Positions 48,107 through 57,185 of a stretch of 64,000 nt of DNA are shown here, piece after piece. The stretch covers positions 2,181,137 to 2,245,136 of the forward strand of contig NZ_CM003596.1 in assembly GCF_001435845.1 (NCBI RefSeq), in the 5' to 3' direction. Every line of letters starts with the position of its first letter. Position 1 is the stretch's first letter. The notes under the pieces were generated by a model that was not told the DNA's origin, ran no database searches, and saw only the letters and a program-made list of their open reading frames with translations. The position numbers and the translations under genes were made by a program. Origin of the DNA: Psychrobacter sp. P11G3 (GTDB taxonomy: Bacteria; Pseudomonadota; Gammaproteobacteria; Pseudomonadales; Moraxellaceae).

Positions 48107-48844
48107 TCACTCACCAAACGCTAATGTTGCTTGTTTAGGTGCATTTTTAGAAGCAATGACCCATAGTAAGCTAAGTACGATTGCTGAACCGATGAAGATT
48201 ATAATTGATGAAGATATGGCCCCTGCATGCGTATAATCCATAGACATTGAGTGATCAGTCATCGTCATTTCCATCGCGGCTATACCAGTGTAATGCATAC
48301 CACAAACTGCCAGACCCATGATGAAGGCACTACCAAAACGCTGTAATGTACCACGTAGATTGAATGCCAACCATAGCGCAGCGATAGCAGCTGCAATAGC
48401 AATCACAATTGATAAGATAAGCAGCGGTATATTGTATGACATGGTAGCGTCCATTTGCATAGAGGCCATACCGGTATAATGCATGGCTGCAACACCCAGT
48501 CCAGTAAGTACGCCACCACCGATTAACTTAGCAACGCTTGGTTCACCGCGACCTACGATGACGATACCGACTGCAACGAAACAAATCGCGAGTAACATTG
48601 AGACAATCGTCAGACCCAAGTCATAAGTCACAGGCATCTTCATATCTACAGCCATCATACCGATATAATGCATAGACCAAATCGCACCACCGATAGCAAT
48701 CGATGATAACGCTACCCAAAAATACAAATCTGTTCCTGGCTTAGCAGAAGGCACTCGAATGGCAAGGTTTAAGCCAACATAAGAACCAAATACTGCAATG
48801 GCGTATGAGACCAACACCAAAAGTAAGTTATATTCAACTTCCAT
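48107..48844 (-). CDS. MHYT-domain membrane sensor protein
   Basis: 245 residues (start at the second of two methionines, after AAAGG). About seven membrane segments. Three MHYTG-type motifs are seen: MHYIGM, MHYTGM and MHYTGI, each with conserved M, H and Met residues lining the outside face. MHYT domains are thought to sense oxygen, CO or NO, or copper. There is no attached GGDEF/EAL or histidine kinase domain, so the output must be a partner. Its neighbour is the V4R protein. Confidence 0.9.
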   Translation of the reverse strand: MEVEYNLLLVLVSYAIAVFGSYVGLNLAIRVPSAKPGTDLYFWVALSSIAIGGAIWSMHYIGMMAVDMKMPVTYDLGLTIVSMLLAICFVAVGIVIVGRGEPSVAKLIGGGVLTGLGVAAMHYTGMASMQMDATMSYNIPLLILSIVIAIAAAIAALWLAFNLRGTLQRFGSAFIMGLAVCGMHYTGIAAMEMTMTDHSMSMDYTHAGAISSSIIIFIGSAIVLSLLWVIASKNAPKQATLAFGE

Positions 48845-48969
48845 CATTTTTTTGCCTTTTATCTATCATAAGAATTGAGTCAAATAACGTTACTTTTATG
48901 GCAACACGGTGCGTCATTCGCTCGTTGATTTTTTTGCATAGACATGAAATTATCTACACACAATTTTTA

Positions 48970-49677
48970 CTACCCAATGGTAAATTCACAAATATTGGTA
49001 CTACCTGCGCCGCAGTTAGTCTCTTCAACTTGAACCACATCTATAGCAGGGTTGCTTGCCAAAAAGCCTTCTATATAACCTACAATAAAATGGCATCCTG
49101 AGTGAGTATGATCTGACGACTTACAGAACGGACATTTGATTAAATAAATTATATTATTCTTTGCTTTAACTTTAGACAGACCTTTTAGTGCTGGCACAAG
49201 CTCACGAGTGATCGTAGTAGGCATCTTCAGTGGACTGCCAAGTGAATAATCACGTTGGTAAATTCCGCCACCAACCTTACGACCCAACTCTTGCAGTGCC
49301 GTCACACGTCGCTCAATAGGTAAACTATCTTCATACTGACTGACAATATCTGCTATTTTAGGGTAATAAGCACCAATGGCTGATAAGACGCTTTTCTCAT
49401 CCAATGTCTTTTTTGCAGGGGCAGCTGACGAGCCGCCCTCTTCATCTATTTCTAGATTAAAAAGCGTACAACCCTCAATTGAAGATAAATCATCGATTAG
49501 ATCTGCTTGCGTTTTAGAGCCTAGGCTTCTTGCGATTACATGAATGATATTACCACCATTCTCTGAAGCCTCTTGTCTTTGGGAGACCAGCTGATAGCCT
49601 GCTTTGATAAGCGGCGAAATAACATTAACCAGACGAATACGTTCAGAAGACGTTTCTAATGCACAAGAGAATTTCAC
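48970..49677 (-). CDS. V4R-domain-like protein of unknown function
   Basis: 235 residues; start GTG with AAGGAG six bases upstream. The N-terminal part (about 1-80) is ACT-like, and the C-terminal half has the V4R pattern: C182-x2-C185, C195, then GYIEGFLASNP and ETNCGAGSTNICEF (C222, C230). The V4R fold binds heme or bilin-like or hydrocarbon ligands, or metal, in other proteins. It lies just upstream of the MHYT gene on the same strand (122-base gap), so the two probably work together as a sensor pair. Confidence 0.7.
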   Translation of the reverse strand: MKFSCALETSSERIRLVNVISPLIKAGYQLVSQRQEASENGGNIIHVIARSLGSKTQADLIDDLSSIEGCTLFNLEIDEEGGSSAAPAKKTLDEKSVLSAIGAYYPKIADIVSQYEDSLPIERRVTALQELGRKVGGGIYQRDYSLGSPLKMPTTITRELVPALKGLSKVKAKNNIIYLIKCPFCKSSDHTHSGCHFIVGYIEGFLASNPAIDVVQVEETNCGAGSTNICEFTIG

Positions 49678-50399
49678 AGAGCACTCCTTTTCTTAAAATA
49701 CTGCTACGCTTTCTTATAACAAGCTATCTAGATAAACTAATGTGAATAACGTTTCAAAGGTCCGACCAACTGGCTTTCTCACAATATAAAAGATATGCAG
49801 ACATCAACCATGTGACAGTTTTTATATATCTTTTATATTATAAGAAATGAAATATCTTCAGTAGATGAAACTTCGGTTTTTATAGTTATTAAGCATATAA
49901 GTGATATAACTACTAGAGATTTACTAATCGAGAAATAGCAATAAGCTTGAAAATAAGACTAGAATTAATATGTTTAGACTAAATACTATTCTTAAAATTT
50001 ACAGATAACACTTGGTCACAGTATAGTTACTAAATAGCAATAGATTTTGATTGTATTATCACCGGAATCTTATTTTGTAGCAATACACTATGTGGCTTTG
50101 TCCGATAAGTGGCTACATTAACCGACAAATGGCTACACTATAAAAATCCATCATTATTTTCTAAAAGTAATTAATTATTAAAAGGGATTCCGAAACTATT
50201 AAAACCTATATATCTTGATATATCTATTATGCAATTAATCTTAACTGTTTATTAAAACACCTATTAACGTGTTCTCTTTGTAGAATGATAGGTTCAAAAT
50301 AAAAACAAAACCCTTTATGTGGTCAAACTTTAGTCTCAAGAATAAAAACATTAAACAATAAAAATAATTATAATCGCGCAAATAAACTAAGGAAATGTG
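49678..50399. other. Long AT-rich region before the TerD-protease operon
   Basis: 722 bases, very AT-rich, without a supported gene. It contains two imperfect 19-base direct repeats (50102-50140). The promoter of the downstream operon should be in the last 150 bases, but I cannot place it. The AT content and the repeat suggest past insertion or other rearrangement. Confidence 0.5.
50091..50140. repeat. Imperfect direct repeats, possible IS21-like end remnant
   Basis: CCGATAAGTGGCTACATTA at 50102 and CCGACAAATGGCTACACTA at 50122, 16 of 19 bases alike, 20 bases apart, preceded by TGTGGCTTTG. IS21-family elements have multiple short repeats near their ends that begin with TGT. No matching second end or istA/istB gene was found. 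Confidence 0.4.
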
Positions 50400-51626
50400 A
50401 TGTCGAAGCAAGTCGAATTAGTGCTAGGAGCCAATACAGTTATCGAAAATCCAAAATGTTTGATCGCATTTACTACTACCAAACCATTAGTATTTGGACA
50501 ACAGCTTGGGCTATTGTGGTTGCCATTAGATGCCAATCGTAAAGCCGTTTGTAGTCTTGCTTATTTACATGAAACTAAAGACTGGGCTCAGCTCGATAGC
50601 AAGGATAATCCAAGCGCATGGCAGTTAGATTTACCCCAGCTATTTGATACACTTGGCGTTAGTTTCTTACAACTGATTGCTTATGTTTATCATGAGCCAA
50701 GCCTAAACTTGCCAGCGGTAGAGTTAAACGACGTAAGTCTCACGCTCAACAATGGGGATATTCACTATAACTTCACAACAAACGAGCGGCATGTCAAAGT
50801 AGCGATTATATTAGAAATATATCAGCGTAATGAACAGTTCAAATGTCGGGCGCTTGGTGAGGCATCAACGCATGACTTAGCGAGCCTTGAGCATCATGTA
50901 CAGGTTAGTTTGGATGTTCGTCCACCTAGCACACATACGCTTATTCAAGAAGCTCAACAGCAGCAGCGTACTCAACCAAACAATGAAGCTCGCCCTCCCC
51001 GTCATGTACAAGCAGGCGAAACTTGGACAGGAACAGCGTTTGCTATTGATCCCTATCATCTGCTGACCTGCTATCATGTGATTGAGTCAGCAGCGATGGT
51101 TGGCGTACGTCAGCAAGGTCAGCCTGATCGCGAGGCACAAGTCGTGCTCAGCGATATCGGAAGCGATTCAGCTATTATTAGAGTTAGCGATCCTTTGCCT
51201 AGCTACCTCCCATTGGCGCAGCAATGTGTTGATATATTGGGTGAGACCATTACCACACTGGGGTTTCCGTTGTCAGGACTGAGTAGCCAACTGCAAGTCA
51301 CCCAAGGCTGTATCTCAGGATTGACAGGCTTAAACAACGATATCCGTCACGTGCAATTCACCGCACCCATTCAGCCCGGTTCTAGTGGTAGTCCTTTATT
51401 ATTGCCGACTGGAGAGGTGGTCGGTATGGTCACGTCTAGTCTGGTTCATGAACACGCACAAAATATGAACTATGCGGTGAAATTTCAGTTATTATCTGCC
51501 CTACTGGCGAGCGCTGGCATCAGTTTGGAGCACACGACTGATTTGACCAGTGCTACGCCTCTTACAACACCTCAGCTAAGCAAGCAAAGTCGCAGTGCCT
51601 TATGGCTGGTTAGCTGTCAGGGTTAA
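50400..51626 (+). CDS. Degenerate TerD domain fused to a trypsin-like serine protease
   Basis: 408 residues from the ATG at 50400; the GTG at 50397 is three bases from AAGGA and so too close. The first 165 residues are a TerD-like domain that has lost the [13 protein letters not shown] calcium motif (KDNPSAWQLDL there). A Gln-rich linker (about 180-200) follows, then a chymotrypsin/trypsin fold with the triad visible as His226 (LTCYHVI), Asp256 (IGSDSAIIRV) and Ser329 (PGSSGSPLL). It lacks a signal peptide, so it is cytoplasmic. It begins a five-gene Ter operon. A regulated or stress-activated protease is a reasonable guess; the substrate is unknown. Confidence 0.85.
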   Translation: MSKQVELVLGANTVIENPKCLIAFTTTKPLVFGQQLGLLWLPLDANRKAVCSLAYLHETKDWAQLDSKDNPSAWQLDLPQLFDTLGVSFLQLIAYVYHEPSLNLPAVELNDVSLTLNNGDIHYNFTTNERHVKVAIILEIYQRNEQFKCRALGEASTHDLASLEHHVQVSLDVRPPSTHTLIQEAQQQQRTQPNNEARPPRHVQAGETWTGTAFAIDPYHLLTCYHVIESAAMVGVRQQGQPDREAQVVLSDIGSDSAIIRVSDPLPSYLPLAQQCVDILGETITTLGFPLSGLSSQLQVTQGCISGLTGLNNDIRHVQFTAPIQPGSSGSPLLLPTGEVVGMVTSSLVHEHAQNMNYAVKFQLLSALLASAGISLEHTTDLTSATPLTTPQLSKQSRSALWLVSCQG

Positions 51627-51668
51627 AAATCTACGACGACATACAAATAAAAGCGCCAAGGAATATGA

Positions 51669-52985
51669 ATGTTAAATGAGCAACACAGTACGTCCATCAC
51701 CCTACCCCGTGGTACGCTAGATCTGACTTATCAAACCAACTCAGCCACCAATAAATCAGCCACTAATAAAAATGGCGTAGAACAACACGTCCATTATCAG
51801 TTAGAGGATTTGCTTGGGTTTGCACAGCGTATTAATCCAAAGCGTGCGTTTCTGTTTGTCTCAAAAGTGCTAGGTCGTCATATTCCCGTTGCGCCAAGCA
51901 CTATGCGAAACGCATTCACTGATTTGGCTGATTTAGTGCCTAGTGACTTGGCCGAGCCAGTACTAGTCATTGGTATGGCAGAGACCGCTGTTGGTCTATC
52001 TGCTGGCGTCCATCAAGCATTGCAAACGCGCTATCCTCAAGCTCTGCTATTAAACTCTACGCGTCATGCACAGCACGATGAAAGTAGTGATCCGAATGGT
52101 ACCAACTCCTTGCTGACGACATTTTGTGAAGACCACAGTCATGCCAGCCAGCATTTGATTTATCAGAGCAAAGATAGCGTTACTCAGGCGCAGCTACTGG
52201 CCAGTAAAACACTGATTATGGTCGATGATGAAGCCTCAACGGGCAATACCTGCGTGAATGTCGTCACTGCCTTACGTGAAGCAGGACTGAGTCAGTTAGA
52301 GCAAGTGCATCTAACAACACTGGTCGACTGGTCATTAGATCAAGAAACACCTAATCCACAGTCAGATGCTAAGCCTGCACGTATGGCCGATCGTCTCGCT
52401 GGTATTGAGTTTCATCGCCATCATTTACTGTCTGGTGCATGGCAATGGACAGATGCACTTAATCCTGAACCTATTACGATGCCATCGGTTGATACTACTG
52501 CCGCTGGTAGTCAGGCGCTCGGTGATACGGGGAACTGGGGACGTTTTCCAACGCTAGACAGTACAGAGGGTTTTGCTAACTATCTTTCAAGTTTTCAGAC
52601 TGCATTTACCCGTTTCAATGATCAAGAAAACTTTGATGTTACTCAGCTACCAAAAAGAATCTTAGTCTTAGGTAGCAATGAGTTTGTTTGGTTGCCATTT
52701 CTATTGGCTGAATGGCTTGAAATAGAGTCTAAAAAACTGAGCGAATATACAGCGTCCATGGTTAATTTTAGTGCATTAACCCGCTCACCAATTGCGCTTG
52801 GTGGAGCGATTACCACGATGCTGAGCTTTAGCGACAATTATGGCCTTGGTATGACCAATTTTGCTTATAACGTTGAGCCTAGTGATTGGGATTTGATAGT
52901 GTTGTGTATAGAAACATCAGCTGAAAGTGTGGATGCTATGTGGCGAGGTTTGGATAACGTGCTGGTGGTGAGCCCTAGTCACTAA
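51669..52985 (+). CDS. Phosphoribosyltransferase with TRSP domain
   Basis: 438 residues. A PRTase domain has the PRPP loop VDDEASTGNT at 185-194. The C-terminal domain carries the TRSP signature at 371-374 (FSALTRSPIALGGA). This PRTase-TRSP architecture is typical of Ter-linked operons and is predicted to build a ribosyl-containing compound. AAGGA precedes the ATG by seven bases. It lies 42 bases after the TerD-protease gene. Confidence 0.88.
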   Translation: MLNEQHSTSITLPRGTLDLTYQTNSATNKSATNKNGVEQHVHYQLEDLLGFAQRINPKRAFLFVSKVLGRHIPVAPSTMRNAFTDLADLVPSDLAEPVLVIGMAETAVGLSAGVHQALQTRYPQALLLNSTRHAQHDESSDPNGTNSLLTTFCEDHSHASQHLIYQSKDSVTQAQLLASKTLIMVDDEASTGNTCVNVVTALREAGLSQLEQVHLTTLVDWSLDQETPNPQSDAKPARMADRLAGIEFHRHHLLSGAWQWTDALNPEPITMPSVDTTAAGSQALGDTGNWGRFPTLDSTEGFANYLSSFQTAFTRFNDQENFDVTQLPKRILVLGSNEFVWLPFLLAEWLEIESKKLSEYTASMVNFSALTRSPIALGGAITTMLSFSDNYGLGMTNFAYNVEPSDWDLIVLCIETSAESVDAMWRGLDNVLVVSPSH

Positions 52986-53027
52986 ACTGCTCTCTAACTT
53001 TCAAACCTATTATTTACGGACGACGCC

Positions 53028-53858
53028 ATGACTACCTCATTTTTTAAAGCCAACCCAGACATTATTAAGCCTTATGCCTTGATGGATTTGGACGATACGC
53101 TATTCCAAACCCAGCGTAAAATTGACGCATGGGATTTACCCACCACTGAACCTGAATCTCTAGTTTGTGCGACAGTCAATAAACAAGACGAGCCTTTGAG
53201 CTTTATGAGTCAGCGCCAAGCAACCTTTTTTAATTGGCTACTTGTTAGTACTGAATTAATTGTAGTGACGGCGCGGGATCGTAGTGAAATAAAACGCGTT
53301 AAACTGCCATTTGATAGTTGGCAAGTATTGACCCATGGGGCGATTGTTTTAACGTCTGACGGAGCGCTGCTGAGCAGTTGGCAGCAGCATATGTATAGTA
53401 AACTCGCGCCATTGCAAGATAAGCTTAATCAGTTAAGTCAATTGTTTGCCAATCATAGTCAAAGCGAGCAAAGTCATTTAGTATTTACACCGCATATCGA
53501 TAGCTTTAACAATAGTTCTGTTGATGAAAATCTAACCATTTATCTGGCTATCAAACATGCGCAGAAGGATCATCAAGCGCTCGTAGATTTAGCTGAGAAA
53601 CTGCCCACTTTGATACGTGATTTTAAACAAGATTTCTATGTGCATGTGAATGCCAATAACCTAGCGATATTGCCCCATGCGGTTCATAAGCGTCATGCGG
53701 TACAGTTTTTATTAGAGCATCATTTAGACCATCAGCGTCCCAGTTTTGGCTTTGGTGATAGCTTAGCTGACCTGCCTTTCTTACAGTTATTGGACTGGTA
53801 CGGTATGCCCAACCACGGTCAACTGCATGAGCAATACCCGTCTAAATCGTCAGGCTAA
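53028..53858 (+). CDS. HAD-superfamily hydrolase of the Ter biosynthetic operon
   Basis: 276 residues. HAD motif I is MDLDDTLFQT (D20, D22); motif II is a threonine in LIVVTARDRSEIKRV; motif IV is FGFGDSLADLPFL near the end. A cap-like insert lies between motifs II and III. It is probably a phosphatase acting on a ribosyl-phosphate-type intermediate of the operon. It follows the PRTase gene by 42 bases and slightly overlaps the next frame. Confidence 0.88.
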   Translation: MTTSFFKANPDIIKPYALMDLDDTLFQTQRKIDAWDLPTTEPESLVCATVNKQDEPLSFMSQRQATFFNWLLVSTELIVVTARDRSEIKRVKLPFDSWQVLTHGAIVLTSDGALLSSWQQHMYSKLAPLQDKLNQLSQLFANHSQSEQSHLVFTPHIDSFNNSSVDENLTIYLAIKHAQKDHQALVDLAEKLPTLIRDFKQDFYVHVNANNLAILPHAVHKRHAVQFLLEHHLDHQRPSFGFGDSLADLPFLQLLDWYGMPNHGQLHEQYPSKSSG

Positions 53859-53910
53859 ACTGCAGCCACGCAAACCCACTGTTATCATCAAGAGTGCTAT
53901 TATTCATACT

Positions 53911-55092
53911 ATGACTTTACCTAATATACAGATAAAAAGATCTGCTCTGCAAAACTATGGCTCAGGCAGCTATCTTGCAAGCGATGTGACTGTCCTACTC
54001 GATATGGTAGATAAAGATGCAGTTGCCGATGTGCCCGTTAGTCAAAAAGAAGCGCTTATCCAAAGCGGCCAACGCCATTACTCTGACATGTTGACCTTAG
54101 AGCAAGCGCCTACTGCAATGCATGAGCAGCTATACATACAGGCATTAGAGCAAGGCTCAACAAGGACCGCGACCGATATCGATCATTTGTCTTATACGCT
54201 ACATCATGTTTTTCAGCAGAATGTGAATGATGAGCATCCACTGGTTTTGGTCAGTTTGGTAAGAGCTGGTCTGCCGATTGGGGTGTTATTGCAACGTGCG
54301 CTGTCGGATACAGACAGTAGCTATCACCTGCCAAGTGTACATTATGGCATCAGTATCATTCGCGATCGTGGTCTTGATCCAGTGGCCCTGCAAATGCTAC
54401 TGGAGGCTTATCCAAACAGTCCGATTGTATTCGTCGATGGCTGGACAGGTAAAGGCGCTATTTATCAAGAGTTGGCTCGTAGTTTAGAGACGTTTAGTGA
54501 TTCTACACATGTTAATTTTGCCAACATTTTCCATCAAGGCACTGACGTCATTCCGCTACTGACTCTTGCCGATCCTGCTGGCGTTGCTTGGCTGGCGGCA
54601 AGTGAAGAAGACTGGTTAATCCCATCGGGTTTGTTAAACAGCACCGTATCAGGGCTTATTTCACGTAGCTTATATACAGAACCGTCATCAGGCCTGCATC
54701 GCAGTGTTTTTTATGATGATTTAATTGAGGTAGATCACAGCTTGGCATTTATTGAGCGTATCGATGCCGTGAGACGAGCATTGGCTACTACTTCAACGCG
54801 TTTACCGACTTACCAGCAGCCACGCTACCAGACTGCGGCGTTGATAGAGACGTTGGCCGCAGACTATAAGATTGTCAATCGTAACCGTATTAAACCGACT
54901 ATTGCCGAGGCAACACGTGCCATATTACGCCGTGATCCCGAGCGCATATTGCTCGCCACTGCTGAGCACCCTGATACCATACTGCTACGCCATTTATGTG
55001 CGCAACGAAACATCACTATCAGTGTATTAGGTGATAAAATACTGCCTTATCAAGCCATCACGCTTATCAAGCAGCGCTCTCAAGACACTTAA
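53911..55092 (+). CDS. StiP family protein (PRTase with PELOTA-like domain)
   Basis: 393 residues from the ATG at 53911, which gives the short N-terminus before GSGSYLASDVTVLLDMV expected for StiP; an ATG at 53827 would add 28 residues and overlap the HAD gene by 32 bases. The LIQSGQRHYSDML segment (50-61) is typical. A PRTase-like domain with VFVDGWTGKGA (173-183) follows. The C-terminal part (from about 320) with RRDPERILLATAEHPDTILLRHL resembles the PELOTA RNA-binding fold. The name refers to the stress-induced PELOTA-PRTase family; some databases call it a cysteine protease, which I do not see supported. Confidence 0.85.
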   Translation: MTLPNIQIKRSALQNYGSGSYLASDVTVLLDMVDKDAVADVPVSQKEALIQSGQRHYSDMLTLEQAPTAMHEQLYIQALEQGSTRTATDIDHLSYTLHHVFQQNVNDEHPLVLVSLVRAGLPIGVLLQRALSDTDSSYHLPSVHYGISIIRDRGLDPVALQMLLEAYPNSPIVFVDGWTGKGAIYQELARSLETFSDSTHVNFANIFHQGTDVIPLLTLADPAGVAWLAASEEDWLIPSGLLNSTVSGLISRSLYTEPSSGLHRSVFYDDLIEVDHSLAFIERIDAVRRALATTSTRLPTYQQPRYQTAALIETLAADYKIVNRNRIKPTIAEATRAILRRDPERILLATAEHPDTILLRHLCAQRNITISVLGDKILPYQAITLIKQRSQDT

Positions 55093-55145
55093 TACATTTA
55101 ACGGTATTAAATACTTTCATTTTCGTTCTCTTATACTCTCTACTT

Positions 55146-56222
55146 ATGATGCCAATTATGTCAGATATGCTAAAAACCGAGTCAGACCTTTACAATGATA
55201 CCCAATCTTATGCGCATCTGATCACTGAGCGTCATGCGATGGTCAAACCGCACACGCACCATCCATATCAGCTCGGTGCTAGCTTATACATGCCTGCGAC
55301 TCGCCAAGATATTTGGCAAGTTATCAAGCGGGATAAATTACCGACGATCAATAGTATTATTATCTGTCTAGAGGATGCGGTCAGTCAGCAGGATGTAGAG
55401 TTGGCGCTTGAGCGTTTGCGCACCCTGCTGGATACTTGGGCTGAGCATGTGAATAGCATTAATGCGCCATCTAAATCGGCAAAGATTCACGCTCAGCATC
55501 CGACGCGTCCACTGGTCTTTATACGTCCACGTAGCCCGATGATGCTACAGCAATTGGCTGACTATACCCATATCGATCTTATCGATGGTTTCGTCATGCC
55601 AAAAGTTGATATGTATAGCCTATCTAATTGGCGCATGGCTTGTCAGAACCTAAAAGTAGATCAACTACTTATGCCGACGCTCGAAACCGCAGCGCTATTC
55701 AATCCGCATCACAATCAGGAGCTTGCCATCGCTTTTAAAGAAGCGTTTAGTCAGCCAGTTTTTGCATTACGTATTGGTGGTAATGACTTATTCGCAGCAT
55801 TGCGCTTACGTCGCCCAAAAAACAGTATTGTCTACGACTCGCCTATCGGTACGTTGGCTTATCAAATGCTAGGCTGTTTTGTGCCGCATGGTTTTTATCT
55901 TACCGCGCCAGTATTTGAGTACTTGGATCAGCCAACACTGTTTATGCAAGAGCTGAACCGAGATGTCAGCTTAGGGATGGTGGGCAAAACTGTCATTCAT
56001 CCAAGCCAAATCGCCCTAGTACAGCAAGCTTACTGTGTACCACTGAGTACATTGGATGAAGCGCAAGCGATCCTTCACTCTGAGGCCAAAGCGGTATTTA
56101 AGTACAATAATACGATGCTAGAGCCTGCGACACACCGTGCTTGGGCGACTGAGATTGTCAATCGTGCAGAAGCCTTTGGAACCATTGATGACGGACATAG
56201 CCAATACAGCTCACGAATGTAA
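55146..56222 (+). CDS. HpcH/HpaI aldolase/citrate-lyase family protein
   Basis: 358 residues. Metal-ligand motif IICLEDAV (E76, D77), substrate motif LRIGGNDLFAALRLRR, and GMVGKTVIHPSQIALV near the end. The family cleaves or forms C-C bonds of acyl-CoA or keto acids; Ter operons carry a distinct member predicted to help build the metabolite. The gene ends the operon, 53 bases after stiP; a terminator follows. Confidence 0.88.
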   Translation: MMPIMSDMLKTESDLYNDTQSYAHLITERHAMVKPHTHHPYQLGASLYMPATRQDIWQVIKRDKLPTINSIIICLEDAVSQQDVELALERLRTLLDTWAEHVNSINAPSKSAKIHAQHPTRPLVFIRPRSPMMLQQLADYTHIDLIDGFVMPKVDMYSLSNWRMACQNLKVDQLLMPTLETAALFNPHHNQELAIAFKEAFSQPVFALRIGGNDLFAALRLRRPKNSIVYDSPIGTLAYQMLGCFVPHGFYLTAPVFEYLDQPTLFMQELNRDVSLGMVGKTVIHPSQIALVQQAYCVPLSTLDEAQAILHSEAKAVFKYNNTMLEPATHRAWATEIVNRAEAFGTIDDGHSQYSSRM

Positions 56223-56271
56223 CTGTTATCGCCGATAATGGCTGTCTGCCATTTAACAACTTACACCATTT

Positions 56272-56307
56272 AAAAAGCCGCTATCAAATACAGGTAGCGG
56301 CTTTTTT
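56272..56307 (+). terminator. Terminator of the Ter biosynthetic operon
   Basis: AAAAAGCCGCTA / TAGCGGCTTTTTT with a short loop. Confidence 0.9.
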
Positions 56308-56372
56308 ATATAGAGATTTGCTTAGGTTTTTCTATAGATATAAGGCTTTAAAGCTCTCGAACAGTATCTACA

Positions 56373-57185
56373 CTAAGCACAACTTTCCAAAAACTGACGA
56401 AGTACTTGGTTCACTTGATCAGGCTCTTCTACTGTCGATGTATGACCCGCACCTTTGATAATAGCAAGCTTGGACCCAGCGATAGCAAAATGCATGCGTT
56501 CAGACTTAGCATAAGGCGTGGCGGCATCTTCATCACCTACCACAATCAGTGTCGGCGTTGTAATCTCACCCAACTGCTCATAAGTACCTGTACGCTCAAT
56601 CACGCCCATTGTTGCTTTGACCACACCGCCCTTACGATTGCTTTGTAACATCGTTAGCCACTGCTTACGGTCAGATTTGCGCAGTTTGTCTGCCAAAAAC
56701 GTACTGCCAAACATAATTGGCATCACCTTATTACTCACACGCTTCATACCTAACCAGCGAATCGCTTTAACCAGCTTGCGATACTGAGGTATATTTTTTG
56801 GATCTTCAGGGTCAGCAGAGGTTTCTAACAGCGTTAATGACAACAGCAACTCAGGGCGTTTGAGCGCGATACGTTGAGCCACGAACCCGCCCATAGATAG
56901 CCCAACAAAGTGACATTTATCAATACCAAGCGCTGCAAGTAAGCCAAGCGTATCTTCAGTCAGCGTCTCCATATCATAGCCAGATTTGGTAACTTGCGAC
57001 TGACCTTGCCCGCGAAAATCAAAAGCAATACAACGATAGTCTGTTTGAAAATGCTCCACTTGCTTATCATACATCTGTGAGCTCCACAGTAGACCGTGAG
57101 CAAATACGATAACGGGCTTTTGTGTGTCGTTCGGTGCGCTGTCTTCGTAATAAATATCAGCGTTATTTACAGTGATAGTTGGCAT
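56373..57185 (-). CDS. Alpha/beta hydrolase
   Basis: 270 residues from the ATG at 57185, chosen because AAGGAT is well spaced before it; a GTG at 57191 is too close. Alpha/beta fold: FAHGLLWSSQMYDKQ, nucleophile VGLSMGG (Ser97 from this start), acid in VVGDEDAATPYA and histidine in GAGHTSTVEEPD. Resembles esterases or 3-oxoadipate enol-lactonase-like enzymes. No signal peptide. The substrate is unknown. It diverges from the enoyl-CoA hydratase gene. Confidence 0.85.
   Translation of the reverse strand: MPTITVNNADIYYEDSAPNDTQKPVIVFAHGLLWSSQMYDKQVEHFQTDYRCIAFDFRGQGQSQVTKSGYDMETLTEDTLGLLAALGIDKCHFVGLSMGGFVAQRIALKRPELLLSLTLLETSADPEDPKNIPQYRKLVKAIRWLGMKRVSNKVMPIMFGSTFLADKLRKSDRKQWLTMLQSNRKGGVVKATMGVIERTGTYEQLGEITTPTLIVVGDEDAATPYAKSERMHFAIAGSKLAIIKGAGHTSTVEEPDQVNQVLRQFLESCA

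Noticed and set aside
53827..53910. Upstream start of StiP overlapping the HAD gene
   Set aside because: It adds 28 residues with no family support and no clear ribosome site; the ATG at 53911 fits StiP's usual N-terminus better.
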